From JBHIYN01 sp041984235 (GTDB taxonomy: Bacteria > Pseudomonadota > Gammaproteobacteria > Ga0077536): DNA of 64,000 nt. The notes under the pieces were generated by a model that did no database searches, was not told where the DNA came from, and worked only from the letters and a program-made list of their open reading frames with translations. The stretch is from assembly GCA_041984235.1 (NCBI GenBank), contig JBHIYN010000001.1, positions 376,608-440,607 on the forward strand, read 5' to 3'. The position numbers were made by a program, and so were the translations under genes. Positions 27,759-36,328 of this stretch are shown piece after piece (position 1 is the stretch's first letter; the number at the start of each line of letters is the position of its first letter).

Positions 27759-27771
27759 TCCGCCGCGCGGC

Positions 27772-29613
27772 TCAGTGCCCGCCGCCGCCTTCGTAGCAGC
27801 CGCGTACCGCCGCCGGGCCGTCGCGCTTCATGCGCTGGTACTTGCTCCAGAACGCCTCGTCGATGGCGCGCAGCGCGCGCGGCGTGCCGTCCTGGCGGTA
27901 GCGCGTGAGTTGCCCGGGTCCGCCGTTGTAGGCGGCGTACACCGCACGCGCGAGGTTCTCCACGTCTCCTGAGCGCTCGTCCTCTTTCTTGCGCAGGGCG
28001 TAGTCGATCAGGTAGTGGAGCAGGATCTCGTTGCCGGCCGCGGCGTTATAGGCGACGTCGCTCGCCAGGCGATCGACGTCGTACAGTCCACGCCACACGT
28101 GGCGGCTGATCTGCATCAGGCCAACCGCACCGGCGCTGGAGCTGATCGGCAATACCGCATCGCCTTCGCGCACGAACTGTCGCCAGCAGCTTTCCTGCCA
28201 CGCCGTCGTGCGCAGTACGGTTGCGTGCAGCGGGACCAGCGCTGCCGGCAGGCGTGGCGGACTGCCCTGCGCGGCGAGGATGTCGCCGAGCAGGGCGTCG
28301 ACGGCATGCAGGTAGACATCGAGCTCGTGGCGTTGCGGAATCCAGCCGTTCAGGCGCCGTTCGGGCGCGAGCACGGCGGGTGCGGCCAGCGCCGTGCGCC
28401 ACAGTCGCAGGCGCACGGGCGGGTCATGCGACGTGGTGGGCAGCGCGGTGGGCGATGCGGCCTCGGGCGGCAGGGCGAACAGCGTGCGCAGGGCCGGGTC
28501 GGGCGCCTGCGTGTAGTCGAGCAGGTCGGCCGTTGCCGCCGGGTCCAGGGTGCGCGCGAAATCGAGCAGGGCTTCCCGGCCGAGGCTGATGCCGGCCGCG
28601 CCGGCCGCGGCGTCGAGCGCGCGAATCACCTCGCCGGCATTGGTGAAAGCGAGGTAGCGCAGGGCGCTTGCCGTGTCGCGGTTGCCGGCCGCACGGGCCA
28701 CCAGCGGCGCCAGCCGTTGCCAGGTGGTGACGAACAGCGCACGCACCGGGTCGCCGCCGGGGTGACGGGCGACGAGTACGTCGCGCAGCGCATAGCGGGC
28801 ATCGAGCAGGGTCTCGAGCAGCGCATGGCGCAGTGCGCCGTGCTCTTCCCGCGCCAGGGTGGAGATGGCCCAGGTCGCAAACGCGTCCCACGCCTGCCAG
28901 TGGCGGTCCCAGGTCGCGAGCTCGGCCGGCGACAACGGCGGGCCGGGCACGCCGCGGGTGCCGAGCGCGGCGGGCACGTCGAGGTGCAGGGTGAATTCGA
29001 GCCCGTCGACGGTCGCTGCCGGCTCGCCGAGGTAGACCGGCGCCAGCGTGCCCGGCGCGGATTCGGCGAGCAGCGCCTCGCGCAGCTGCGCGCTGCCGGC
29101 GACCAGCGCGGAGAGGTCCACGGTGAAGGCCTCCAGGCGCGGATGAACGAAGCGCTTGAGGCCGTCCCAGACCAGGCCCGGCACGCCGCCGCGGCCACCC
29201 GCCCCGGCGAGCCGCGAGTCGAGTACGCGAAAACTGATCACGCCGGCCGGATCCTCGATGCGTGCCTGCTCGTAGAGCACCACCTGGCCACGCCACTGCA
29301 GGGCCAGCCGGCAGCGCCCGGCGAGCGGCGTGCCGGCGGTAACGGCCAGCTCGAAGCCCAGCGCGAGACGCCCGGCGTCGCCGTCGGCCACGCTCGGGTT
29401 GGCGATTGCGAGGGTGTTGCAGCCGCTGGCGTCGCGCGAGATCTCCAGCCGTTCTTCGCCACCGTCGAACAGGTGTTCGGCCAGCGCCTGGCGCAGCAAG
29501 CCATAGTCCAGGCTGAGTGGCAGCGTCACCGCCGTCGTGCCGTGCACCGGCAGCGCCAGCAGCAGCACCGCTGCGGCCACGCCGCGAACACGACACGGCG
29601 TCCGGAGTCGCAC
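27772..29613 (-). CDS. Lytic transglycosylase (SLT domain) with long uncharacterised N-terminal region
   Basis: 613-residue exported protein. A signal peptide (hydrophobic GVAAAVLLLALPVHG) is followed by about 430 residues I cannot assign, then a C-terminal soluble-lytic-transglycosylase domain: catalytic Glu in TTAWQESCWRQF, SSSAGAVGLMQISRHVW, DVAYNAAAGNEILLHYL and AVYAAYNGGPGQLTRYR. It should cleave MurNAc-GlcNAc bonds to 1,6-anhydro ends. The architecture (unknown N-region, SLT at the extreme C-terminus) resembles Slt-like proteins but the N-region is not an obvious Slt70 superhelix. It starts 5 bases after napH stops, so may share a transcript with napGH. Confidence 0.88.
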   Translation of the reverse strand: MRLRTPCRVRGVAAAVLLLALPVHGTTAVTLPLSLDYGLLRQALAEHLFDGGEERLEISRDASGCNTLAIANPSVADGDAGRLALGFELAVTAGTPLAGRCRLALQWRGQVVLYEQARIEDPAGVISFRVLDSRLAGAGGRGGVPGLVWDGLKRFVHPRLEAFTVDLSALVAGSAQLREALLAESAPGTLAPVYLGEPAATVDGLEFTLHLDVPAALGTRGVPGPPLSPAELATWDRHWQAWDAFATWAISTLAREEHGALRHALLETLLDARYALRDVLVARHPGGDPVRALFVTTWQRLAPLVARAAGNRDTASALRYLAFTNAGEVIRALDAAAGAAGISLGREALLDFARTLDPAATADLLDYTQAPDPALRTLFALPPEAASPTALPTTSHDPPVRLRLWRTALAAPAVLAPERRLNGWIPQRHELDVYLHAVDALLGDILAAQGSPPRLPAALVPLHATVLRTTAWQESCWRQFVREGDAVLPISSSAGAVGLMQISRHVWRGLYDVDRLASDVAYNAAAGNEILLHYLIDYALRKKEDERSGDVENLARAVYAAYNGGPGQLTRYRQDGTPRALRAIDEAFWSKYQRMKRDGPAAVRGCYEGGGGH

Positions 29614-29618
29614 CGCGC

Positions 29619-30473
29619 TCAGTCCTGCCGGCGCCCGTAGCGCTGCGCGAAGCCGAACACGTCGTCCGGGCAGACGTCGATACAGCGTCCGCAGTTGGTG
29701 CAGTCGCCGGACAGCACCAGGCGGCTGTCGTCACCGCGCCCGCGCAGCGCGGGCGTGATCACGTGCGGCTCCGGGCACACCTCGAAGCAGTCACCGCAGT
29801 CGGTACAGGCTTCGCGCGCGCGCGCCGCCACGCGCAGCGGCGAGGTCGTGCCGAGCAGGCCGTAGAATGCGCCGACCGGGCACAGGTGCCCGCACCAGCC
29901 ACGGCGGCTGACCAGCAGGTCGAAGACGAACACTGCCACCACGATGGTCCAGGCCAGGCCCATGCCGAAGACCAGCGCGCGCTGCACCATGGTCACCGGG
30001 TTGACCAGCTCCCAGGCGATACCGCCGGTGAGCGCCGAGACCACCAGGCTCATCGCCACCAGCCACAGTCGCAGGCTGCGCTGCGGCCGCCAGCCCGGCG
30101 GGATGCCGAGCTTCTCGCGGCACCAGTGCGCGCAGTCGGTAATGACGTTGACCGGGCACACCCAGGAGCAGAACACGCGGCCGCCGACCAGCCAGTAGAA
30201 AGCGGCGACCAGCACCGCGCCGATCAGCGCGGTGGCGGCGAGCGAGCCGGTCGCGAGCAGCGACTGCACGGCGATGAAGGGATCGGTCAGAGGCACCAGG
30301 CCGAACCAGTTGCTCGACGCGAGATTGCCGCGCGCCCACCAGACGTCGAACCAGGGTCCGAGCAGGAACAGCCCGAGCAGGCCGAACTGGCTCACGCGCC
30401 GCAGCAGCAGCCAGCGCTGGCGCAGCAGCCACGGGCGCGCCGGCGCGCGGTCGGAGGGCGCGGTCGGGTTCAT
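29619..30473 (-). CDS. napH: NapH-like ferredoxin-type quinol dehydrogenase membrane component
   Basis: 284-residue inner-membrane iron-sulfur protein. Four or so membrane helices carry the two cytoplasmic cysteine motifs FCSWVCPVN and GWCGHLCPVG, then two 4Fe-4S ferredoxin motifs, CTDCGDCFEVCP and CTNCGRCIDVCP. NapH oxidises menaquinol or ubiquinol and passes electrons with NapG to a periplasmic acceptor. No napA, napB or napC is present in the window, so the true partner may be another reductase. Confidence 0.88.
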   Translation of the reverse strand: MNPTAPSDRAPARPWLLRQRWLLLRRVSQFGLLGLFLLGPWFDVWWARGNLASSNWFGLVPLTDPFIAVQSLLATGSLAATALIGAVLVAAFYWLVGGRVFCSWVCPVNVITDCAHWCREKLGIPPGWRPQRSLRLWLVAMSLVVSALTGGIAWELVNPVTMVQRALVFGMGLAWTIVVAVFVFDLLVSRRGWCGHLCPVGAFYGLLGTTSPLRVAARAREACTDCGDCFEVCPEPHVITPALRGRGDDSRLVLSGDCTNCGRCIDVCPDDVFGFAQRYGRRQD

Positions 30474-30489
30474 GGCAGCGGCGCGTGGC

Positions 30490-31167
30490 TCAGGCGAGGT
30501 CGTGACCGACGTCGCGCTCGAGCAGGTCGCGCGGCAGGACCTTGATCGCGGCGTCCGGGTAGATGCAGTCCTTCTCGCACTTGCCGCAGCCGGTGCAGTG
30601 ATCGCGGTGCACGGTCGGCACGAAGTAGACGCGGCCGTGCTCCTGCTTGAGCTCCATGGTGATCGCCTCGTCCTTGATCGGACAGGCGAAGTAGCAGGCG
30701 CGGCAGTTGCCTAGCCCGGTAATGCTATAGCAGGTGTCGGTGCCGGTGACCACGGCCACGCCCATGTCGGCATCGCGGATATCGGTCAGGTCCTTGCTCA
30801 GGGCGTCGGTCGGGCAGGCCGCGGCGCAGGGGATGTCCTCGCACATCTCGCACGGCACCTCGCGCGCGACGAAGTACGGCGTCCCGGTGGCGAGCGGCTC
30901 GCCGAAGCGCGCCAGCCGCAGGGTGTCGTAGGGGCAGTCGCGCACGCACAATCCGCAGCGCACGCAGGCGCCGAGGAAGTCGTCTTCGTCGATGGCGCCG
31001 GGCGGCCGGATCGCCGAAACCGGCTGCGAGCGGGCCTGCTCGCCGTAGCTGCCGAGCAGCAGTCCGACCAGGCTGACCGCGCCGGCCGCCTGCGATGTGC
31101 GCGCGAGAAAGCGCCGGCGGTCCGCCGCGTAGCCCGGGTAGCGCCTGTCTTCGCCATGCTCGCTCAT
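30490..31167 (-). CDS. napG: NapG-like periplasmic ferredoxin-type protein (Tat exported)
   Basis: 225 residues. The Tat motif DRRRFLARTSQAAGA leads a hydrophobic stretch, so the folded Fe-S protein is exported. Four cysteine clusters follow: CVRCGLCVRDCP, CEMCEDIPCAAACP, CRACYFACP and CTGCGKCEKDC, the NapG/MauM layout. It is 16 bases upstream of napH, forming a quinol dehydrogenase module. Confidence 0.88.
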   Translation of the reverse strand: MSEHGEDRRYPGYAADRRRFLARTSQAAGAVSLVGLLLGSYGEQARSQPVSAIRPPGAIDEDDFLGACVRCGLCVRDCPYDTLRLARFGEPLATGTPYFVAREVPCEMCEDIPCAAACPTDALSKDLTDIRDADMGVAVVTGTDTCYSITGLGNCRACYFACPIKDEAITMELKQEHGRVYFVPTVHRDHCTGCGKCEKDCIYPDAAIKVLPRDLLERDVGHDLA

Positions 31168-31478
31168 CGCGCATACGCTACCACAGGCAGCGTTGCCGGC
31201 AAGCGCCGCCGGGCTGTCGTACGGTGGCGACGGACTGCCGCGTGGCAGGCCGTGAACACTCGCAACTACAGTGGGAAATCAATGACTAACGGTCTGGCCC
31301 GCGAGAGGTACGAAACTTGCTACAGATCGGACCTGTCATTCACCCAGGCACTGCCCATGACCACTTATGCACGTTGCGCGGCGGGTCGTTTCGGCACGCT
31401 GGCCGCCTGCGGCCTCAAGCGCCGGCGCGATCACTGGCGGCGCTGGCTGGGGCGCGCGCACCGCGGCTGAGCGCGCGC
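31168..31478. other. Intergenic stretch, only a doubtful small ORF
   Basis: 311 bases between napG and the TerB-like gene. The only plus-strand candidate is a 62-codon frame starting ATG at 31282 and ending at 31470, with a Cys- and Arg-rich product (ERYETCYRSDLSF...KRRRDHWRRW) and no clear ribosome site. The composition from 31250 to 31370 is slightly less GC-rich. It probably contains the napG promoter. Confidence 0.35.
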
Positions 31479-31721
31479 TCACACGCCGAAGCGTTCACGG
31501 AAGGCGTGGATCTCCTGCAGCACGGCTGCGCTGGTCGCGGTGGTGTCGACACGCGCGAAGATCCCACGCAGGACCTCGCGTTCCTCGTCGTCGATGACCC
31601 CGTCCGAGAGCACCAGGTGCTCCATGAAGCGCAGCTCGTCCGCATCGATGACCCCGTCGTTGGCGAACACGACCAGGAAAGAATAGCGCTCCAGGGCGCC
31701 CGCGCCCGACGACTCGTGCAT
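31479..31721 (-). CDS. Small acidic TerB-like protein with two EF-hand-like DGVID repeats
   Basis: 80 residues. Two matching segments, NDGVIDADELRFM and SDGVIDDEEREVL, are spaced 20 residues apart between helices, as in TerB/DjlA-like helical domains with metal-binding loops. The ATG at 31721 has a GGGAGA ribosome site seven bases away; the frame extends further upstream but without a start as good. Function unknown; divergent from the flavin monooxygenase gene. Confidence 0.7.
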   Translation of the reverse strand: MHESSGAGALERYSFLVVFANDGVIDADELRFMEHLVLSDGVIDDEEREVLRGIFARVDTTATSAAVLQEIHAFRERFGV

Positions 31722-31800
31722 CGCTGAATCTCCCAAGTGCGGCGCTATTGTAGCGGTTAATGCGCTAAGCTTTGCCGCCCAGCCAGCCACGGAGCCAGCC

Positions 31801-33006
31801 ATGAACGACGCTGCCGGCCTTGCCGCCGCCCCCGGTCACGCCGAACTGGTCAGCCGCGTGCGCGGGCTGGAGGCCGTGATCCGGGCCGAAGCGGAGATCG
31901 GCGAGCGCGAGCGGCACATGAGTGACACCCTGTTCGCGGCCTTCGCCGAGGCCGGTATCTGGCACATGCTCACCCCGCGCGAGCTGGGCGGCTCGGAGCT
32001 CGCCTTTTCCGACGCCCTCGACGTCGCCGAGCGCGTCGCAACGGTCGATGGCGCCAGCGGCTGGTGCGTGATGGTCGGCGGCGTCCAGCACGGCAGCTGC
32101 GGCTCGCTGATCAGTGATGGCGGCTGCCGGCAGGTGTTCGCCGCCGGCACCGCGACCAATATCGCCGGTCAGGGCATTCCGCGCGGGGTCGCGCGCAAGG
32201 TCGACGGCGGCTACATGATCCGCGGCGACTGGAGCTACGGCAGCGGCATCTGGCACGCCAACTGGATTCACAGCGGCTGCGTGCTGATGGAGGACGGCAA
32301 GCCGCTGCTCGACGACCACGGTGCGCCGGTGGTGCTCATTACCTACGTGCCGCGCACGGCCATCACGCTCAAGGACAACTGGGACGTGATGGGGCTGCGT
32401 GGTACCGGCAGCTTCGATTACTCGCTCGACGAGGAGTACTTCGTCGAAGACGACCTGAGCTACGTCTACAGCAAGAACAGCGTCGAGCGCGGCGGCTGGC
32501 AGTACTCGCTCGGCATCGTCGGTTTCACCGCCTGGGGGCACACCTCGTTCGCGCTCGGCGTCGGGCGCCATGCGCTCGACGAGGTGGCCGCCATTGCGCG
32601 CGAGAAGGGTGGGCCGTTCGGGCTGCTCGCCGACGGTCCCAGCTTCCAGGAGAAGTACGCGCGCGCCGAGGCCAAGTATCGCGCCGCACGCGCGCTGGTC
32701 TACCAGGCCTGGAACGACCTCGACGAGACCCTGGCGCGCGAGGAACCCGCCAGCCTCGAACAAATCGCGTTGATCAAGCTCGCCTTCCGTTATTCACACG
32801 AAGTGATGTCGGAGGTCTGTACGTTCGCCTACAACGGCGGCGGCGGCGTTGCGCTGCGCCAGAGCGCCCTGCAGCGCTGTTACCGTGACCTGCACGCCGG
32901 CCTGCAGCACGTGCTGCTGTCGGACCCGATCATGGCCGATTGCGGCCGGGTCCTGATGGGTCACGTGCCCGACGGCGCCCAATTCCAGTTGCTCGGTCTG
33001 CACTAG
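31801..33006 (+). CDS. Acyl-CoA dehydrogenase-fold flavin-dependent monooxygenase
   Basis: 401 residues with the acyl-CoA dehydrogenase N-, middle and type-2 C-terminal domains (MLTPRELGGSELAFSDALDV, GASGWCVMVGG, NWDVMGLRGTGSFDYSL, CTFAYNGGGGVAL). This subgroup (HsaA/HpaB-like, Acyl-CoA_dh_2) hydroxylates aromatics or acts on other non-CoA substrates using reduced flavin, and lacks the catalytic Glu of true dehydrogenases. The substrate is unknown. It is followed by a 3-hydroxybutyrate-dehydrogenase-like SDR and an MDR oxidoreductase, possibly one catabolic set. Confidence 0.85.
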   Translation: MNDAAGLAAAPGHAELVSRVRGLEAVIRAEAEIGERERHMSDTLFAAFAEAGIWHMLTPRELGGSELAFSDALDVAERVATVDGASGWCVMVGGVQHGSCGSLISDGGCRQVFAAGTATNIAGQGIPRGVARKVDGGYMIRGDWSYGSGIWHANWIHSGCVLMEDGKPLLDDHGAPVVLITYVPRTAITLKDNWDVMGLRGTGSFDYSLDEEYFVEDDLSYVYSKNSVERGGWQYSLGIVGFTAWGHTSFALGVGRHALDEVAAIAREKGGPFGLLADGPSFQEKYARAEAKYRAARALVYQAWNDLDETLAREEPASLEQIALIKLAFRYSHEVMSEVCTFAYNGGGGVALRQSALQRCYRDLHAGLQHVLLSDPIMADCGRVLMGHVPDGAQFQLLGLH

Positions 33007-33096
33007 CAGCCGGTAACATCGGCGGCTAGTGCTGCGCGGGGGAGTCAGCGCGGCGGCCGCTTCACCCCCACGTCTTTCCCGGAGGATTACACCGCC

Positions 33097-33879
33097 ATGC
33101 TCTCCCAACGTACCGCGCTCGTCACCGGCTCCACCAGCGGCATCGGACTCGGCATCGCCGAGCAGCTCGCCACTGCCGGTGCCAACGTCACCATCAACGG
33201 CATCGTCGACGCCGCCGAGCTCGAGAAGATCCTCGCCCGACTCGACGGCCTCGGCTCCGGCAAGGTCGAGTTCGGCGACGCCGACATGCGCGACGGCGCG
33301 GCGGTGCGCGCGCTGGTCGAGGACGTCGCCGCCCGCCACGGCGGTCTCGACATCCTGGTCAACAACGCCGGCATTCAGCACGTCGCGCCGGTCGAGGAGT
33401 TCCCGGTCGAGAAGTGGAACGACATCATCGCGATCAACCTGTCTTCGGCTTTTCATGCGAGCGCGGCGGCGATCCCGCACATGAAGCGCGGCGGCTTCGG
33501 CCGCATCATCAACATGGGCTCGGCGCACGCGCTGGCGGCCTCGCCGTTCAAGGCCGCCTACGTAGCGGCCAAGCACGGCATCGCCGGGCTGACCAAGACC
33601 ATCGCGCTGGAGCTTGCCGAGCACGGCGTGACCTGTAACGCGATTTGCCCCGGCTACGTGCTGACGCCGCTGGTCGAGCGCCAGATCCCGGACACCGCGA
33701 AGGCGCGCGGCATTAGCGAGGACGAGGTCAAGCGCGACGTCATCCTTGCCGCCCAGCCGACCAAGGAGTTCATCTCCATCGAGCAGGTCGCGAGCCTCGC
33801 ACTCTACCTGTGCCAGGACGCCGCCTCCCAGATCACGGGCACCACGCTCTCGATCGACGGCGGCTGGACGGCCAAGTAA
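33097..33879 (+). CDS. 3-hydroxybutyrate dehydrogenase-like SDR
   Basis: 260-residue short-chain dehydrogenase. TGSTSGIG (10-17), NNAG (89-92), Ser142, Tyr155 and Lys159 give a complete classical catalytic set. The segment CPGYVLTPLVERQIPDTAKARG and the C-terminus TGTTLSIDGGWTAK closely resemble D-beta-hydroxybutyrate dehydrogenases, which reduce acetoacetate with NADH in PHB/ketone metabolism. A GGAGG ribosome site precedes ATG. Confidence 0.9.
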   Translation: MLSQRTALVTGSTSGIGLGIAEQLATAGANVTINGIVDAAELEKILARLDGLGSGKVEFGDADMRDGAAVRALVEDVAARHGGLDILVNNAGIQHVAPVEEFPVEKWNDIIAINLSSAFHASAAAIPHMKRGGFGRIINMGSAHALAASPFKAAYVAAKHGIAGLTKTIALELAEHGVTCNAICPGYVLTPLVERQIPDTAKARGISEDEVKRDVILAAQPTKEFISIEQVASLALYLCQDAASQITGTTLSIDGGWTAK

Positions 33880-33915
33880 CCGCGCCCGCAGGGCGACTGA
33901 TCCCAAGGAGCTTCC

Positions 33916-34920
33916 ATGAAAGTCATCGAACTGGGCGATCCCGCGACGCTCGACACCCTCAAGCTGGCCGAGCGCGACGACCCGCAGCCGGCCGCTGGCG
34001 AGATCTGCGTGCGCGTGCGCGCCAACTCGCTCAACTACCACGACTACGCCGTGGTCAGCGGCATGCTGCCGGCGCCGGCCGGTCGGATTCCGATGTCGGA
34101 CGGCGCCGGCGAGATCGCCGCCATCGGCGCCGGGGTCGAGGGCTGGGCGGTCGGCGACCCGGTCATGTCGACCTTCTTCCCGCACTGGCCGGCGGGCCCG
34201 GCGGTGGCGGATTGCCTGCACGGCGTGCCCGGCGACCACGTCGACGGCTTCGCCGCCGAGTACGTGTGCGTGCCGGCGTCGGCCGTCACGCGCATCCCCG
34301 CGGACTACAGCATGGAAGAGGCGGCGACGTTGCCGTGTGCGGCGTTGACCGCGTGGCGCGCCCTGTTCGTCGAGGGCCGGGTCGAGCCCGGCCAGTGGGT
34401 GCTGACCCAGGGCAGCGGCGGCGTGTCGGTGTTCGCCCTGCAACTGGCCAAGGCCGCCGGTGCGCGGGTCATCGCGACCTCGTCCTCGGCGGCCAAGCTC
34501 GAGCGCCTCGCCGCGCTCGGCGCAGACCATCTCATCAACTACCGCGAGACCCCCGAGTGGGGCGTGCGCGCGTTCGAGCTGACCGGCGGCCGTGGTGTCG
34601 ACACGGTGGTCGAGATCGGCGGCTCAGGCACCCTGCCGCAGTCGATCGAGGCGGTGCGGGTCGGTGGCCACATCTCGCTCATCGGCGTGCTCGCCGGCTG
34701 GGGCGGCGAGGTGCCGACCGCGGCGCTGATGTGGAAGAACGTGCGCCTGGTCGGGGTCACGGTCGGATCGATTGCCGATCAGTGCGCGATGGTGGATGCG
34801 CTCGAAACGAACGGCATACGCCCGGTCATCGACCGTACCTTCCCGCTCGCCGAGACCGCCGACGCCTTCCGCCACCAGGCCAGCGGACAGCACTTCGGGA
34901 AGATCTGCGTCAGCGTGTGA
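33916..34920 (+). CDS. Zinc-type alcohol dehydrogenase-like MDR oxidoreductase (quinone reductase branch)
   Basis: 334-residue medium-chain dehydrogenase/reductase. N-terminal GroES-like fold (NSLNYHDYAVVSG), then the Rossmann motif QGSGGVSVFALQLAKAAGA and GADHLINYRE. The catalytic-zinc Cys/His set and the four-cysteine structural zinc site are not seen, pointing to a zinc-independent NAD(P)H:enone or quinone reductase rather than an alcohol dehydrogenase. AGGAGC ribosome site before ATG; probably co-transcribed with the SDR 36 bases upstream. Confidence 0.87.
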   Translation: MKVIELGDPATLDTLKLAERDDPQPAAGEICVRVRANSLNYHDYAVVSGMLPAPAGRIPMSDGAGEIAAIGAGVEGWAVGDPVMSTFFPHWPAGPAVADCLHGVPGDHVDGFAAEYVCVPASAVTRIPADYSMEEAATLPCAALTAWRALFVEGRVEPGQWVLTQGSGGVSVFALQLAKAAGARVIATSSSAAKLERLAALGADHLINYRETPEWGVRAFELTGGRGVDTVVEIGGSGTLPQSIEAVRVGGHISLIGVLAGWGGEVPTAALMWKNVRLVGVTVGSIADQCAMVDALETNGIRPVIDRTFPLAETADAFRHQASGQHFGKICVSV

Positions 34921-34938
34921 ACGTGCGCGCGGCGCGGC

Positions 34939-36318
34939 TCACACCGCGGTGCGCGCGATCTCGCTGATGACCTGCTCGAGGTGACGCAGGGTGCGGCAGG
35001 GCTCGACCCGGTCGCAGCAGGCGCCGAGGCGCTGCATCTCGGAGTCGCCCGAGTTCCAGAATGCGCGCGGCTCGGGATTCAGCCACAGCACGCGCCGCGC
35101 ACGCTCGTGGATGCGGCGCAGCGCGCGGTGCCCGGGATCGCCGTAATTGGAGCGCGCGTCGCCCAGGATCAGCACCGTGGTGCGCTGGTCGATGTCGTCC
35201 AGGGTCAGGCGTTCCAGCTCGGACAGCGCGCCGCCGTAGTCGGTCGAGCCCATGCCCCAGGTGTTGATGGTCTCGGTCAGCGCGTCCTCCACCTGGCGGG
35301 TCTCGAACAGCTCCGTGACCTCGCCGAGGTAGTTGGAGAAGGCGAACGCGCGCACCCGCGGGATGACCTCGTGGACGCTGTAGAGGAACAGCAGCAGGAA
35401 GCGCGCGACCTGCGCCACCGAGCCGGAGACGTCGCACACGGCGACGACCTTGGGGCGATCGACCCGCACCTTCTTCCACACCGTGTCGAAGAGCAGGCCG
35501 TCGTACTCGATGTTGCGCCGGATGGTGCGGCGGACGTCGAGCTGACCGCGGCGCGAGACGTGGCGGCGCCGCGCGTGCAGGGCGACCAGGCGCTTGGCGA
35601 GCTTGCGTACCAGCTCGTGCATGACCTTGAAGTCGCGCATCTCGATGCGCGCCAGCGGCGTGCGCTGCAGGACTTCCTCGCGCAGCTGCTGCGCGGCGTT
35701 GGCGGTGTAGAGCAATAATTCCTTGTCGACCAGCGCGGCGACATCCTCGGTCAGCCGGGCGCGCGCCTGGCGCAGCCGCTCGGCGCGCGGGTCATCCTCG
35801 TCGGCGCGCAGCAGGCGATAGAGGGTGTCGTCCACCGCCTCGATGCCGATTTGCTCGAGGATGCGGCGGATGTACATGCCACGCTGGGTGAACAGGCGGA
35901 TGTTCTGCAGCTGCACCTGGCGCGCGGCGCCGGCGACGAGCTGCTGCAGGGCGCTGCCGTCGCCGCGCTCCAGCAGGTCCGTCAGTGCGTCACCACCACC
36001 GGAGCCGCTGCCCGTGCCGCCACCGGCCGCCTCGCCGCCGCCGCCTTCGGCGCCGGGGTCGTCTCCGGGTTCCGCCTGCGCTTCCATGCTGTCGCCCGCG
36101 GCCGGCGCGGCGGCGAAGTAGGCCTCGAAGGTCTCGTCGAAGCGCAGCTTGTCGTCGGCGCTCTTGGCCAGCACCTGCGACAGCGCGTCCTTGAGCAGGG
36201 TGCGCTCGTTGAAGCCGACCGTCTCCAGTGTGGCCGCGGCGTCGATGCTCTCGGCAGTGGACACACGCACGTCGGCCGCGCGCAGCGCCTTGATGAAGTC
36301 GCTCAGTACCTGGGTCAC
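34939..36318 (-). CDS. VWA domain protein (CoxE-like)
   Basis: 459 residues. A helical N-region and a low-complexity acidic/glycine linker (about 80-110) precede a C-terminal von Willebrand A domain with the metal site DVSGS (296-300). It is encoded immediately downstream of a MoxR-type AAA+ ATPase, the usual pairing in which the two act as a chaperone-like metal-insertion or maturation machine. The target is not evident here; no CO dehydrogenase or methanol dehydrogenase genes are in the window. Confidence 0.88.
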   Translation of the reverse strand: MTQVLSDFIKALRAADVRVSTAESIDAAATLETVGFNERTLLKDALSQVLAKSADDKLRFDETFEAYFAAAPAAGDSMEAQAEPGDDPGAEGGGGEAAGGGTGSGSGGGDALTDLLERGDGSALQQLVAGAARQVQLQNIRLFTQRGMYIRRILEQIGIEAVDDTLYRLLRADEDDPRAERLRQARARLTEDVAALVDKELLLYTANAAQQLREEVLQRTPLARIEMRDFKVMHELVRKLAKRLVALHARRRHVSRRGQLDVRRTIRRNIEYDGLLFDTVWKKVRVDRPKVVAVCDVSGSVAQVARFLLLFLYSVHEVIPRVRAFAFSNYLGEVTELFETRQVEDALTETINTWGMGSTDYGGALSELERLTLDDIDQRTTVLILGDARSNYGDPGHRALRRIHERARRVLWLNPEPRAFWNSGDSEMQRLGACCDRVEPCRTLRHLEQVISEIARTAV

Positions 36319-36328
36319 GCCGCTTGCG

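Noticed and set aside
31282..31470. 62-residue plus-strand small protein
   Set aside because: No convincing ribosome site, Arg/Cys-rich composition and no known relative; kept only as a note in the intergenic entry.
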